A DNA stretch of 64,000 nucleotides, taken from NCBI GenBank assembly GCA_024305405.1, contig JAKNDB010000068.1, forward strand, positions 8,479,501-8,543,500, in the 5' to 3' direction. Below the pieces are notes generated by a model. The model did not search any database. It saw only the letters and a program-made list of their open reading frames with translations, and was not told where the DNA came from. Within the stretch, counting starts at the first letter, position 1, and each line of letters begins with the position of its first letter. Of this stretch, positions 11,801 through 25,000 are shown one piece after another. The position numbers and the translations under genes are program-made. This DNA is from Dirofilaria immitis. Lineage: Eukaryota > Nematoda > Chromadorea > Rhabditida > Onchocercidae.

Positions 11801-14800
11801 CAGTTTTCTAATTCGTTTCTCAATCAGTTATCTTATTTGTTATTGTGGCTAAAACCAAAAAAGTTTTTTTTACTGCTCTGCACTATTCAGTACAGTATTG
11901 CAAAAAAAGTTCTAATATCTCGGAAGAATATTAGTCTTAAAAAATTTATAAAACTAATATTGTCATAATATTTCTTTTAAAATCTAACTTCTAATAAAGA
12001 AAATTACCGAATCTATGGTAAAACTGAAAACTTACTTAAAAAATTTTTGCCGCTCCCAGGTGTCCAATAGAATAGTAATAACAACCAACCGTATACCAAC
12101 TAACTTCATTATCTGGTTGACTATCGACTAACTGATGTGCTAATATAAAGAGACTTTCGAATTTTCGTAACTGCACCAAAGTTGCGATATGAATTAACAA
12201 ACAGTCCTAAAACTAGAAATCATACTGGCAACGATGAATAAATGAATCTCAGCAGGAAAAAAATTTGAAGAAAAAGGTGCATTGGTTTCAAATCAATAAA
12301 TGAAATAATGTGTAATTAATACTATAATTATTGCCAAATAATTCAAGAAAGTAAAAATTAAATATAAATATAAGAAAGTAAGAGAGTAGAAAAACAGCAC
12401 AAATTAAACCAGAGTTCTTATTATGTTCATCACTTATTACTGACTCTGTCTTAATTTAGCCAATTCATTATATTATTATGAATAATTATGCTCAGTAAAT
12501 TCTTCAGTAGAAAGTTGGAACCTGGAATATGCCAGCCTCACTTAAAATTTCATTCGTAATGTTGTAAGCACTGATGAGATCTCCAGTTTGGTACAGATAT
12601 GCCGCTCGCGCAGTAAGAATTGATAAGTCCGTTATTAAAGCTTCATTTATTGAAGCATCCGCATTCAGCTGCAAAAATAAACGAAATGAATACAATGAAA
12701 ATAAAAAACCAAAAAGTTTTCCAGTACAGAGATTATTTTTTAAACTTGCATTTTTATTTCCTTGAGAAAAATAATGGTTCCGAAGAGCTATAATCATACT
12801 GCTTTTATCTCCAGATCTGAAATAATATAACAAGTAAATTCTAAAAATTGTTATAGTTAGTAGTCATAATTACGAAGATTCTCAAAATCTGTATGAAGAA
12901 ATAAAAAAGCATTAAAGAAATAGCTATAAAATCAATAACCTTTCAATTAGTTCTTCAAAGCGCTGTTTTGAATAAAGTCGATATTTCTGGATAAGTTCAA
13001 ATGCTTCTATACAAGAATCATCTTTATAAACAGCTCCCTGTAAACAGGAGAATGCTGCGCGACGATTCTGAGTCATCAAATAAGCTTTTCCTAACAAAAG
13101 CAATAGTCCCGCTTCGATCTAAATATTGAGAAAAGAATGAATTTAAAGCACTCAGCTTATTATGAGAAATACATCAAAATACTACAGAAAAACTATAAAA
13201 TTTAATTTGAAAATGCAAATTTTTCTCATGCGACGGTATTAATATCGAAAATTATTGCCTGCAAATCTTCCGACATTTTATCAAGCGCTGCTATTTCTTC
13301 AGAATTTGGAACAAAAGATTTCGGTTTGGACAGTTGAACCATATGCGACATAATGGAAAACATAGGATCGTGAGACCGATCCTTCAAAAACGCAAAATTT
13401 GTAATTGTATATTCAAAATCTTCGCCAATTCAATTGAACCCGAAATGGAAACTTATAAAAATGTATATGAAAATATTTTATTAATAGGCCACACAAGAAA
13501 AACTGGGACATTTAAAGAAACAAGAAATATAAATATGACTTACCCCAGTACCTAGTTTTAACTTGAGTATTTCAATAAATAACTTTTTTGTAAAGTGCAT
13601 TTACATAAAAATAAGCGAAGAACTTATGTTTCATAATAAGTTCATGACGATCACAATAAGCCATTAAGCGTGTCCATTCTCCAGCGGCTGCCAAAACCTT
13701 TAAAAAAGATAAAATCGAAATCTTTATATTTCAGTGAAATTTGATTAAAAAACTACAATACTTAAAATATATAACACCCAACTATGAAAATTATTAAACA
13801 TAATCATACAGTATTTATGAAATAAAAATCTGAAAGTTTGATGACCGTCACCATACTTTTTCTTATAATTTACAGTTTCTTCATGAATTTCAGTTCAAAT
13901 AACTTACTCATCATTTAGCACAATTTGATTATTACAATTCAACTGATGAAAAATGTTAATTTTAGATACATTGTAGTCGAGAATACTAGAAAGTATTCCA
14001 CTTGTACTCCGACAAATATTAACTAAATGCAAGTATTTGAATTGAAATTTATAAAGAAACTCTGAATTATAAGAAAAAACATGATAAGTCAAAAAAATAG
14101 TCAGAAAAAGTTAATATTAAAGAATAAGACTCAATGCTAAAAGAATCAAGTTATGAAATTCACCAAATTTAATAGGCAAATAAACCTTATTTAAACCAAA
14201 TATTTCTAAAGACCTTGATAAACCGAGCCATATCAACAAATGATGGTTGGGATCCATTCCTCCGACACAGTGCTAATCGTTTGTCCGCCCAAAATAATGC
14301 CGTTTTATATTGCGCACTTGTTAAGTACTTTTGAATTAAGCCATCAATTTCGCTAAATTCACAGTTTGTTAAAGCTATTCGAGCAGAAGTGTTCAATGGT
14401 GTTGAGACCACAGATCTGAAAGAAAAAAATGGTCAAAATATTATTAATCAGCAGTGTTATTTCTAATTTTCTAAATGTTCAGGCAGATAAGCAGAACTTT
14501 TCACTATGGTTAAGGTAAAGGAGACAAGTTCAATATACTACACAGAAATGATCAACAAAAATTAAGTAATATCAACTATGTGCTGACATATGATAATACT
14601 ACTACACGAATTATGATAACACTACTATACTTAATATATATAATTACAAATAATTACCCACATATATTCTGATTTTATGTGACCTATTTCGTCTACTTTT
14701 TTTAACAAACTTATACATATATATAAGATACATAATACAAGTTATACTCTTTTAATAAAGTGTATGCATGAAAAGTGAACAAATAAGCTTACGTGCTGCT

Positions 14801-14893
14801 TGTGGGCAGTGATGAGGACGTTTGCACGAGATCTTTAATTGACAGTTCACCTGTAGGTATCGGTCGTTGTTTTATCGCACCTCTACCTACCAT
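8880..14893 (-). CDS. CDC16: Anaphase-promoting complex subunit CDC16/APC6, TPR protein
   Basis: CDC16/APC6 (C. elegans EMB-27) is a tetratricopeptide scaffold of the APC/C, the ubiquitin ligase that triggers anaphase and mitotic exit. Start is the ATG at 14893, just after an in-frame TAG. Secure exons: 14893-14793, 14415-14214 ([15 protein letters not shown] matches the N-terminal TPR of human CDC16), 13697-13605, about 13451-13250, 13118-12940 ([20 protein letters not shown]), 12816-12750, 12668-12522, 12206-12036 ([16 protein letters not shown]), 11773-11667, 11362-11183 ([19 protein letters not shown]), about 10655-10500 ([21 protein letters not shown]) and about 10296-10161. The C-terminal exons at about 9560-9490, 9379-9250 and 8952-8880 continue in phase but diverge from vertebrate CDC16. 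The join between 14214 and 13697 is unclear; a candidate exon at 14022-13908 does not fit in phase. Frame breaks near 12038-12048 and 13386-13390 look like homopolymer losses. Confidence 0.88.
9888..9944 (+). repeat. Short direct repeats within a CDC16 intron
   Basis: The motif AACATTTTACA occurs four times in about 57 bases, spaced by short linkers. This is a small local duplication in intronic DNA with no evident function. Confidence 0.7.
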
Positions 14894-14971
14894 TTCATTC
14901 AAGTGCTACAATGAGCTGTGTTAAAGTGATATGTGCTAGAACCATAAATTAGTGAAGAAAAGCTTTAACTC

Positions 14972-15411
14972 TCAAAATTCGTGAAATCTCAAAATTTCGA
15001 AGATTTGAGATGAATTGCAAGAACCAATTAAATCTTTCACTTCCAGATGGAAAGAGCCCATGATAATTGGACATCCTCCAATCCTCAACAAAAGTTTTCG
15101 AATATTCGCAGCAGCAGCAGTAGAGACCAAGACCCGGTATGAGAAGATGACTTGGTTTGTGTTATTTTATGGCGTAGACAACTCGATCTATTCAGGATTT
15201 TTCGGGAAGTCGAAAGTCGAGGGTTATTTCGATTAGCTGTGCTAACAGAAGAACAATGCTGAAAGGCGGTAGCTTTATCAATCCAAATTGCCATTAGTCG
15301 TATTTTGCTTTCACACATTAACGGATCCTGCATTTCTGCATTTATAGATTCTTTAGCAGTTCTCTGAGAATAAAAAAGTTTCACGACATTCTTACCTTCC
15401 CGCTCCTGCAT
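14972..15411 (-). CDS. Unrecognised small protein between Nup98-96 and CDC16
   Basis: A minus-strand frame opens with an ATG at 15411 (MQEREGKNVVKLFYSQ) and stays open for 108 codons to 15085. It is unusually rich in Ser, Arg and Cys for this AT-rich DNA. A CTG/CAG trinucleotide run (four CTG codons, near 15104-15119) lies towards the end. Adding one A in the run after this repeat would extend the frame to 14972, reading LLLRIGGCPIIMGSFHLEVK. That extension is inference and follows the indel pattern seen elsewhere. It sits 80 bases upstream of the CDC16 start on the same strand, so a 5' UTR exon or upstream ORF of CDC16 is an alternative. No family recognised. Confidence 0.4.
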
Positions 15412-16093
15412 TTGTATGTTTTTGAAAACTGTTATTGAAAATTGACTGATTTTATTCGTTCAAAGCAATAACGGACAAATGAAAAAAATTAACAGCAATA
15501 AATCAGAAAAATGTTTTGAATTCCAGCTATCCCTGCAATATTTTTCTCATTCTTTAAAATCTCTTTTTTGTTGTGACAAAACTACAATTTATATTCCATC
15601 TTTCCTATATGTTTCAAGCAATATATATTGCAACCAAAATATACAGAAATTCTCGGTGGTTTTACAGGGAAAATAAGCAGAATAATAAGAAATAAACGTT
15701 TCCTCTGAAATACTTCTTCTTCATCCCAGAATATGTAATTCAACAGTGTTAGTTCTAATCTTCCTTCCTAATCAGCAAGATCAAATTAATAAATATCTGA
15801 ACAAGAAAATACAAGAATTTAGGTTAACAATGATAATACCGAAAATTATATTGATTTCTCATGATTTTTGTAGAAAACAGATGCCAGAAAAAAATTCAGA
15901 AACAAGCAAAATTCGTATTGCTTATGTTGAAACGGAGCTCGAAGCTTCAAAATAATGAAACTCGGTCCAAAATCTATCCTACACTTCTCCAAAGTTCAAA
16001 CCATTCACAACATTTATAAGAAAAGATTTTATTGCGCTGATAAAAATGTGGAAGTGAGTGAACATCGCTGATCGCCATTGGCACAGCTCACTA

Positions 16094-19000
16094 TTAAGTT
16101 GGGGAGGCAGCACAATTCATGGGAAAACTCGGAAGAATTTCCAAATCACTGGCAATTTCAATTTATCTTCATAACTTAACGGTAGGTTTTCAGTTTCAGT
16201 ACCTTCACAGCCATAAATTAATTTGAACACGTATTTAGACATTACTGTTGCAGCAAGTCTGCAAAAATTTCATTTCAGCATTACGAATGCAGAAGGTTAA
16301 AATAGATATGAAATGTCAACAATTCTATAATTTGATAAAATTTGTACCAACCTCTGCATGGGACTGTTTACAGGCATTGCAATCAACCGTAACTCAAGAG
16401 AATGCGCCCATTCGATGATTTCTTTTATCTACAATAATGTAATCAGTAAAAGCAAAGTTACTAAAAATCAGTATAACTTCAATTAAATGTTACTCGAATT
16501 CGAAATTGGAAAGTCGTATCTAAAATCAGAGTTTACCCACGTTGACACATACCTCTTCATCATCTCTGATTTCCTCCAATTTTTTTTTATGCGATAAAAA
16601 TCGGTGAAAATTTGTCCTCCCGGACCCCATGCTGGTATTCGATCACTTACTTCCTCAAACAAATCAGCAAGTTGACCCAGACTCTCGTAATCATCTACAA
16701 AATAACTCAGTGAGTGGTAGATAGGTTTAACTTATGAATCTTACAAATATTTTCAAAAATCTATTTTAGTGAATTCTATTGCTCCTTATTTTCTAATGAC
16801 ACAATTTTTGGGTATTTATATTCTGAAGCTTTTTCTCATTTTCACTGTTTTTTTCCAAAATAAAATACGAACTTAATTAATGGAGAAATTCTTTATGATT
16901 TTCATATGAAATATAAAAATAAATTATCTTAACAAAAGAAAATTGATAGTACCTGATATAATCATCCTAGGTGCAACTTTTTCAAAAAAATAGAATGTGC
17001 TTCATCAAGCATTCCACCTTGCAAAGCGTACAAACACATTTTAGCTCCGTCATCTTCCAATTTAGCCCGCATATACCTAAAATCATAACCCGAGAAAATG
17101 TCAAATATTTCCAAAATTAAGAAATTATATGTCTTCCTCTCCAGTGCCCTATTTACTTCTTAACAACAAACAAAAGAAAAAACAATGAAACCAAAAAAAT
17201 TACTTTGACCGAGCAATAATATAATCTGGTAAACGTGCTATTGTTGACAATTTAATGTAAGTTTCATCACCAGCTTTGTCTGCGATTCGATCACCAAGCT
17301 CGATCAAAGCATTGTTTCGACTGATAATTTCAAAGTATTTCATATGAGAATTGCAATTGAAACAGAAAATATTAAGAATAATTTAAATATCTCTTTTAAC
17401 TTATCATCCGTTCAGCAATGGATTTACAAAACATGCTCGAAAAGAGAATGTTGTTTCTTTTCGTAGAATTGATCCTATAAATAAAATATACCTTTGCGAA
17501 TCTGAAATATGCATCAGTACGATTGCAGCGAGATGATACAACTCCATCTGACAAAGCTGTTCAGCATATCGAATATGGAGTGTATGTTCAACAGATTCTG
17601 AAGGATGCTTGAATCTCAAAATTCGTAAGATAAACCACAAATGCCAGCTACAAATATTTTTATGAAAGAAAAGAGAAAAAAGTTTCCCAAAGAAAATAAA
17701 GGTAAAATATGAATGTAAAACTTTTAAAAACTCGGCCTTTTGCCTAATTACTGGGAAACGTAATTCCTAAAAAGCTTTCCTTTCTAATTCCTATATCGTT
17801 GATAAATCCCATTCTGTTCGGAAATCCTCAACTTTCTCTATCTCACTCCCTCTTTTCCCGAACACAGATGATTCATTTTATCATCTGTAAAAGGCTCACA
17901 GCCAAATTATTTCCAAAACAGAAATATAGAGCGTAGAATTCTATTTTTGAAATTTGAAATAAAAGTAGAGCACAAACCATAAATGATAATCCATAAGATG
18001 TACACCGGCGTAGCTAGGTTCTAAGACAGCTTCTATAGATCGGCTGGGATCACAAACCAATTGAATAAGTTCATAAAAATGTTGCATTTCAATGTATGTT
18101 CTGCTTTCCGAGCTTTCAAATCATTTTCGAAGGCTTGAAGAACATATTTTAATGAAGCATCGAATGGGTCAAAATACCAAACGAACGTGCACAACGTCTA
18201 CAATTAAAAGAATATTTTCGCAAAAAACAAAAAACAAAGTAAATATAAGAAAAAAAGCTAGTTATTCAAGAACCTACAATTTTCGGATCCGAAATTCGAC
18301 GCTTTATCCATGTTTGCCACTTTTTTTTATCCAATCAAATCAATTATATTTTAGATATTGAAATGTCCTTTTACTATTTTTTCAAACCCTATTCTAATAA
18401 AAGTTTCAAATAGAAAAACTTTTAATTTGGTGGAAAAAACGGGAAACCTAATAGCAAACAAGAATAACTTACGATTTAAAAATGATTTATTAACTTACTT
18501 GTAATCCATCTAGACCATCATTCACAAAGATTATCTCGTTATCTATTTCGGCTTGCATTTCTCCTGCCATTAAGAGATAAATTTTCAGCAGGTTCTGATC
18601 AATAAATTTATACTCCTTTGTTCTCTTCCAGTGTTCAATCTGAAAAAAATAAGCTGAAAGATTTAGACGAAAAAGTTATATTGCATAACGACCAACATTA
18701 TTAACTATGTTAACTACGCATGTTATGCACAACTACGCATAGTTTGATTATGCATTTGAAAAATAAAGCGTCTCATTCAATAAACTGTTGTTTTTCACCG
18801 AATTTTATTCCGATAATACTGAAAAAAAAATGATGCGCAGAAAGAGATAATTTCCAGAACAATAAGTTTAGTATATCCACGACCAAAGAAAACCTGATTT
18901 CTGTAAGCTACTCTGTCAGTATGTTTAAATATCGAAAGCCCGCAAGCAAGATGAGGATAACTGCTCTCAATAGCTTCCTCTGCTGCAGCTTCCAAATCAC

Positions 19001-22000
19001 CAATCAGCATTAAGTGGAGGACTTTAGCAAGACCCGATGGTGGCGGTTTTTCATGTCGTTTAAAAGTTGCCAAATATTTCTGTAGCCATTTAGCAACTTC
19101 TTCACGACAATTTAACATTTTAATATAACTGGTGCTCTCTGGAAAATATGTACGATATATTCAAACATTTTTAAAAAATTGACTGCTTAGATTTCATAAG
19201 TTCGTTAGTCTAGTGAATGAAAAAAAAATGAAAAGAGAAACACACCAATCAACATCAGAAAAAGTTCAATATTAAAAATACCTGTGATTTGAGAACCAAA
19301 AGAGCATTGCATAATTCCAGAACATTCGAATCATGTATCATGTTGTTGAATCTCGATGTAGCCAAGGAATAACTTATTAAATCAGAGAACTTCTATAAGC
19401 AAATCTAATCATAATATGGAGTTCATTAGAAATGCGATCAAGACGCAATAAACTATTTTTGAAGAGCTACTGGAAACTTATTCAAATATGAAAATAAAAC
19501 AACTCAAAAATTTTATAAGAAAAAAGCAAGTTACGTGACGAAAGAAAATTGAAAAGCGAACTTACTCCTTCTGGTTTTCTTTGTGGAACATTATGGAAAA
19601 TCAAATTTCCAGTATCCTCATTGCTCACTACTTTACTCATGAAGTCAATTTTTCGAAAAAGATCGATAACATATTCCTGCAATGACTCGAAACAACAATT
19701 AAACTCACATAAACAAAGTTTTATAGCAAGTAAACTAGAGCAAGAAAATAATTCGCAATTTTAAGTGAAAATTTAAAGGTCAAAGAAATTTACAGCAGAC
19801 ACTTGATTAACAGACTGAAGCATAAGACATCGTACTGATAATGAATTCGGAATATCGCTCATCCAAAGTACTCGCCCTATAAGGGAAGAATATCATTCTT
19901 AAAAATTCAGTGTTAAGAAAATGAACAAAATCGCATCTGAATGAACCCACTGATGCATTGTCAAACTGAAAGAGATTAAATGCGAAAATATAATACGCGG
20001 GCGCTTTCAACGATATCAATTCAACAACTGATGCTACTATTTTCTCCTGAAGACCAAAGAAATAATCTTTCCTTAATGAGCCAATAAAAACGAGCCGAAA
20101 GCATCCAGATGTGATGAATCTTAATAAAGCTTCAACTTCGTTTTAAAAAAAAGTATACTTGTGTAGCACAGAAAGAAAGTTTTTCTAGTCAAGAATTTAT
20201 TATTAACGACCATTTCAAGCTTTTGAATTCATGACCTCGCCACTTTATGTTCTGAAAAAACTAACCATGATTCCAACTCACACGTCCACATCTCCCATTC
20301 ATTAATGAGCCATCTATAAATGTACTGCTTCTTTCGGCTAATTTCATGACTGTCTGTTTACCTTCTTTAAGATAACATTTAATTTCATTAACCGGATCAA
20401 TAAGATGCATTTTCGACTGGTCAGTGCTCTTTTCTTGTGCTTCTGCATCAATCTTCATAGAATCACCCAGTAAATTATTCACAAAATCATGATTTTTTAA
20501 ATCTGAAATTACTTCCAACCTATAGTTTAAAATCTCAACTGTTGCTTCCGTTAACAAAATTTTTATTATAAAAGCGGATTTTTATGGTTTAATATCTCAA
20601 CTGAAACAGCTCCTATCAACTAGTTTTTATAATAATAATAATAATAATAAAGCTAGCTAATAAGAGTTAAGACATTAAACTATAATTCGGACTACATTAC
20701 ATAAATATCTCATTGTTTTGTGAATTTTGTTATCATGGATCTCTCACATTACTGTTATTATAAATAGATTTAGATGAAAATGTAATTAGCATAAAGACAA
20801 AAAAACACAAACCCAAAACTATTTTATTATCATAAAAATCCATTTTGTGCTCCGTTTCTGACATAATTTTTGACCGGAGAGAGTAATCCAGAGCAAGAGT
20901 ATCGAAAGAAGTATTCTGCTCAGGAAATGATTTCCACAACCTTAAATTCATGAGTTAAAATTTCATTGATGAAGAATCTACCAATATAGAAATAAATCAT
21001 TACAACAAATAAAAAATGAAAAAAGCGTTGTACCATTGATTCCACCCAATCCACGTGCAAAAATACTGAATCAGATAATAAATCAAATTGTTTCAACTCT
21101 TGTTGATATTCCTGAAATATAATGAGTAACTTGTTATATAAATATTTTGATTATCAAGATGAATAAGCAAAACATTTTCAATTTTCTCGATGCGTATTAG
21201 AAGTAACATTGATCGTTTTTAAAGAATATGTGTATTTTAAAAGTTATATCTTTCATACTTCAACTAAGAAAGTTTCATTTTTTTCAAACAAAGCAACAAC
21301 AGACTATTGTAAAAGATTGATTCAATATAAATCGATCAAAATTATCCCCTTTTCTTGTCACTTGAAAAATTTTTTAATTTACTTGAAAATTATCATTTAT
21401 ACAGCCACTTGATGCTGCCGGGTTGATAGTACCATCTTCATGAACAACTTTTAGCTTCGGTAATTTAGCACGTTGCACAGCATTTTGAATTCTGCTCGCT
21501 TTGAAGGCCGTTTGCAACTGTACTTCATCAAGTATATCGTCATCATCATCATCCTTAAAAATTTGCAACATCTTGAATTTAGATTAAAACTGAAAGCAGA
21601 CTAGATAATTTGTAAAGAACCATGATTGGCAGCAATACCAAAATATTTCTTACAATCGAGTTCAATTGAAGATAGTGCAATACACTAATGGAAATAAAAA
21701 TTACAAATATATAAGAAAATAGAAACGTAAGAAATATTTGCCATTATAAGAAATAAAATTAACCATTAATCCATATTTGGTAAAATGTGGCACTGTGAAC
21801 ACCCAAGTGCCTGTTTCAGGGCGATAATCCTTGAATTTTGCTCCCATTTTTAATGAAGCACGTTCTAGCTTTGCTCGATAACCCATTTCTTCTAATCGAA
21901 GAGGATCCTCAAAAATAAATTTTAGTTGAATTCCAAAAAAACTCCTGCATTTTTGCTTTTCTGCAAATAACCATCAAATAATGATATTCAGAACAAACCG

Positions 22001-25000
22001 AAATATATTCCTTGGTTTTTTATCGCGAGGCCAAACTCTGTCCAAACTAACTTCTGCAAATCGATTTAGTTCTTGCCCAATTGGTGGCTTCGAATTATCA
22101 TCAGGATATACAATCACTTCATGCTGCCGAAAATGAACTACCTGAAAGAAAACTGAATTGACGCAGATAAAAACTATATTCACGAATTGTAAGACTTTTA
22201 AATACCAAATATTTTCGAGAAATAGTTTTTGAACCATCAGTTCAATTCGTTATACAAACAATAAAGAATCAAAACCTTATCTAAATCAACATTGTGTAAA
22301 TCGAATGGACCAGGCCAAAAACACTTCCGAAAGCCAGTCGACGTATCGTAAAACCACTTTCAATATGACAGACAGCATTATTTTTCAGCGCCATTTGTGC
22401 AAGCTCTTCCAGCGATGGTTCGCATTCGTAATCTCGCCTATAATAAATGAAATCCTTAATTACTAATAAATTCCAAACGATACAATTTCTTTAAGATATA
22501 CCAGTGAGGTAGCGAAAGATTGCAATGCTGTTATTTCAATACTGCTGCTATCTACTGCTGTTGGAATTTCAAGAAATAAAGAATTCAAAGCAATGGTGAT
22601 TCCAAAAACTGAGCATAATTAAACTTAGATTAAAGAAACACCTACCTTGTTAAAATTATACCTGCTGGATGAACACTGCGCACAGCATTATTTTCAGAAG
22701 AAACACTGGCAATACTGTTTTCATTTATATTTAATGTACTGTTGATATTGTCCTGCTCGGAATGTATCTGGATTAATAAAATGGTTATTCTTTTTCTGTA
22801 TAATTCTCGGCTTAAATATTCCTAAATATCTGATCTTAATGAAATGTGATGATCTTTTATTATTCTCTGATTTAGAAAAATTTAAGATATAAATGAGCAA
22901 GAAATTTTATAATCTCAGTGAAGTAATGACCGATTCGAAATCAAAAACATGATTTTCAGACTTTTGCAACAATTACGAAGTATTTCCAGTCAACATGTGG
23001 CATCAATACCAACGGATGACATGGATACTCAAAAGTATACATCAAATATAAAAGAAGCCAACACTGATCGGTTGAGATAAATTGGATGACTTCACAGCTC
23101 TGTCCTCTTAGAAATATCATCAGCGCAGTGTTTAAAATTAGAGGAGGATCTACAGTATTAAGAAGTAGACAGTACTGATTATCTTGGTAAGTAACAAATA
23201 GATGTCATCAATAAAATTAAAATTAAACCGATGACGAAGACACTTCAATAGGATGTCGCAGAGCAGAATGAGAATGAGAACTAGCTGGTGATCGTCCTTC
23301 TTCGGCTCTTGTTTTATCAGTTGACAGACTTCCCAAAGGTGGCAATATAAACGAAACGCCTGTTCTCTGTTCTGTCGTCGTCAATCCAGCAATAACTGAT
23401 TGCTACAAGTTTTTCAAATGCATTAGAATCTCATAAATCTTAATTTCATGCTTTTAATTTGTAAAACTTAAAATATGTACTTACAGTATCTGTCTTTGAA
23501 ACTATTTCGATTCGTGTATCACCAATTGTTTCGTTATCTCCATCAATTTGTATTGCTGATGAAGGGAGTATAGCTACTGGATCAGTAGAATTCCGTCTAT
23601 TTTCCTGCTATAAAATTCAATTCTCTTATTCTCTAATCAATTACTTATCACTTTTCTTAAATTTGGATCTAAAATATATTTCTTTGCAAGCATAACATAT
23701 TTATGATGACTAACGCGAGAGACGGTTACGAAATTAAAAGATTATCGAACTTCTTTCATATTTAATTTATACCATATATTTATGAAGAACACTGAGATCA
23801 AGTTTCTTAACATTCGAGTTACATTTTGACTTTGACGACTGGCTACTGTTTATACCCAAAAAGGTTGAAGGGTCTACTGATGAATGCAAACCATTAGTAC
23901 CACAGAATCTAAAAAACAATATTTTGAGAAATTCTAAAATTCATTAACTCTAATAAAATCTGCTCAGTATAATCAACGCCAATAATTTTAATTAAAACAA
24001 TATGAAAGTATTTCGACTTATTAGTCGGGGAAAATACCCTAATATCTCAGTTTCACTGCTATAAAACTATTTCAGAATATCAGAATAGGAAAAATAGCAT
24101 GCCTATTAGTAGCGCTATCAAGATTTAACGATGTATTCTTCTTATTATTGCTTCTAAGACCAGGTGGTAGAAACATAGAGTGATATGTAAAATCTCCGAT
24201 ACTATTTCGAGATTTGGATGATGAAGATCCGATACGAGATGCAGCTGCAGGTATTGAACCCAGTGCAAGTGGTCCGCTTGGTGTTGTTGTAGTCACTGCA
24301 CCTCCGTCTTTCTTTGACGCTAGAAATCGTATTTGTCGCTCTACACTACAATATAATGATCAACTGAAAATGTTTTAAAACGTAACTTCTACAAAGACCA
24401 AAAAAGTTAAAATTTTCAATGAAAGTAATCTCCAGAGACAAAAACTTTCGATAATTATCTGCAACATATAGTTATCGAACTGATTAGATTTTCAGAAAAA
24501 AAGGGTAAGATATCTCTAAAATAAGACAAGTCTTATTAATAAATAGAAGGCAAAACGAATATAAACATTCAGTCTAACCTAACTGGATTAGGAATATTTG
24601 ACTTCTCTTGTGATTCAGTCGTTAGAAGTTTTAACAGTGGATTATCACCATAAGGACTAGCTGCTAACTGTGCTTCGATTACTGCTTTTTCGATCTGCCA
24701 TTGATTAAAATCAGCACCCAAAACAATGGGTGCTGCTGGCGAAATATTACCACCTGCTACTTGCTGGGTAGAACCGAAAACTGTAAACATTGAAAGTCCA
24801 ATTTCCGATTTAATTTCTTCCTTCTACGATTTAAAACAAGTAGAAAAATCTTGTATATGAATAAGATTCTTGTATATAAATAAGATCCTCACCAGGCTGC
24901 GTCGCAGTAGAACTAAATAACGAATTAGTTGGTTTCGTTGCTGATGAACCGAATAATGACGATGTTGAAGAAGGGGCTGCTTGTCCAAAAAGACTTCCTA

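Noticed and set aside
12574..12765. Plus-strand ORF opposite CDC16 and similar antisense ORFs over HADHB and Nup98-96
   Set aside because: They mirror conserved minus-strand exons and introns and show no similarity of their own.
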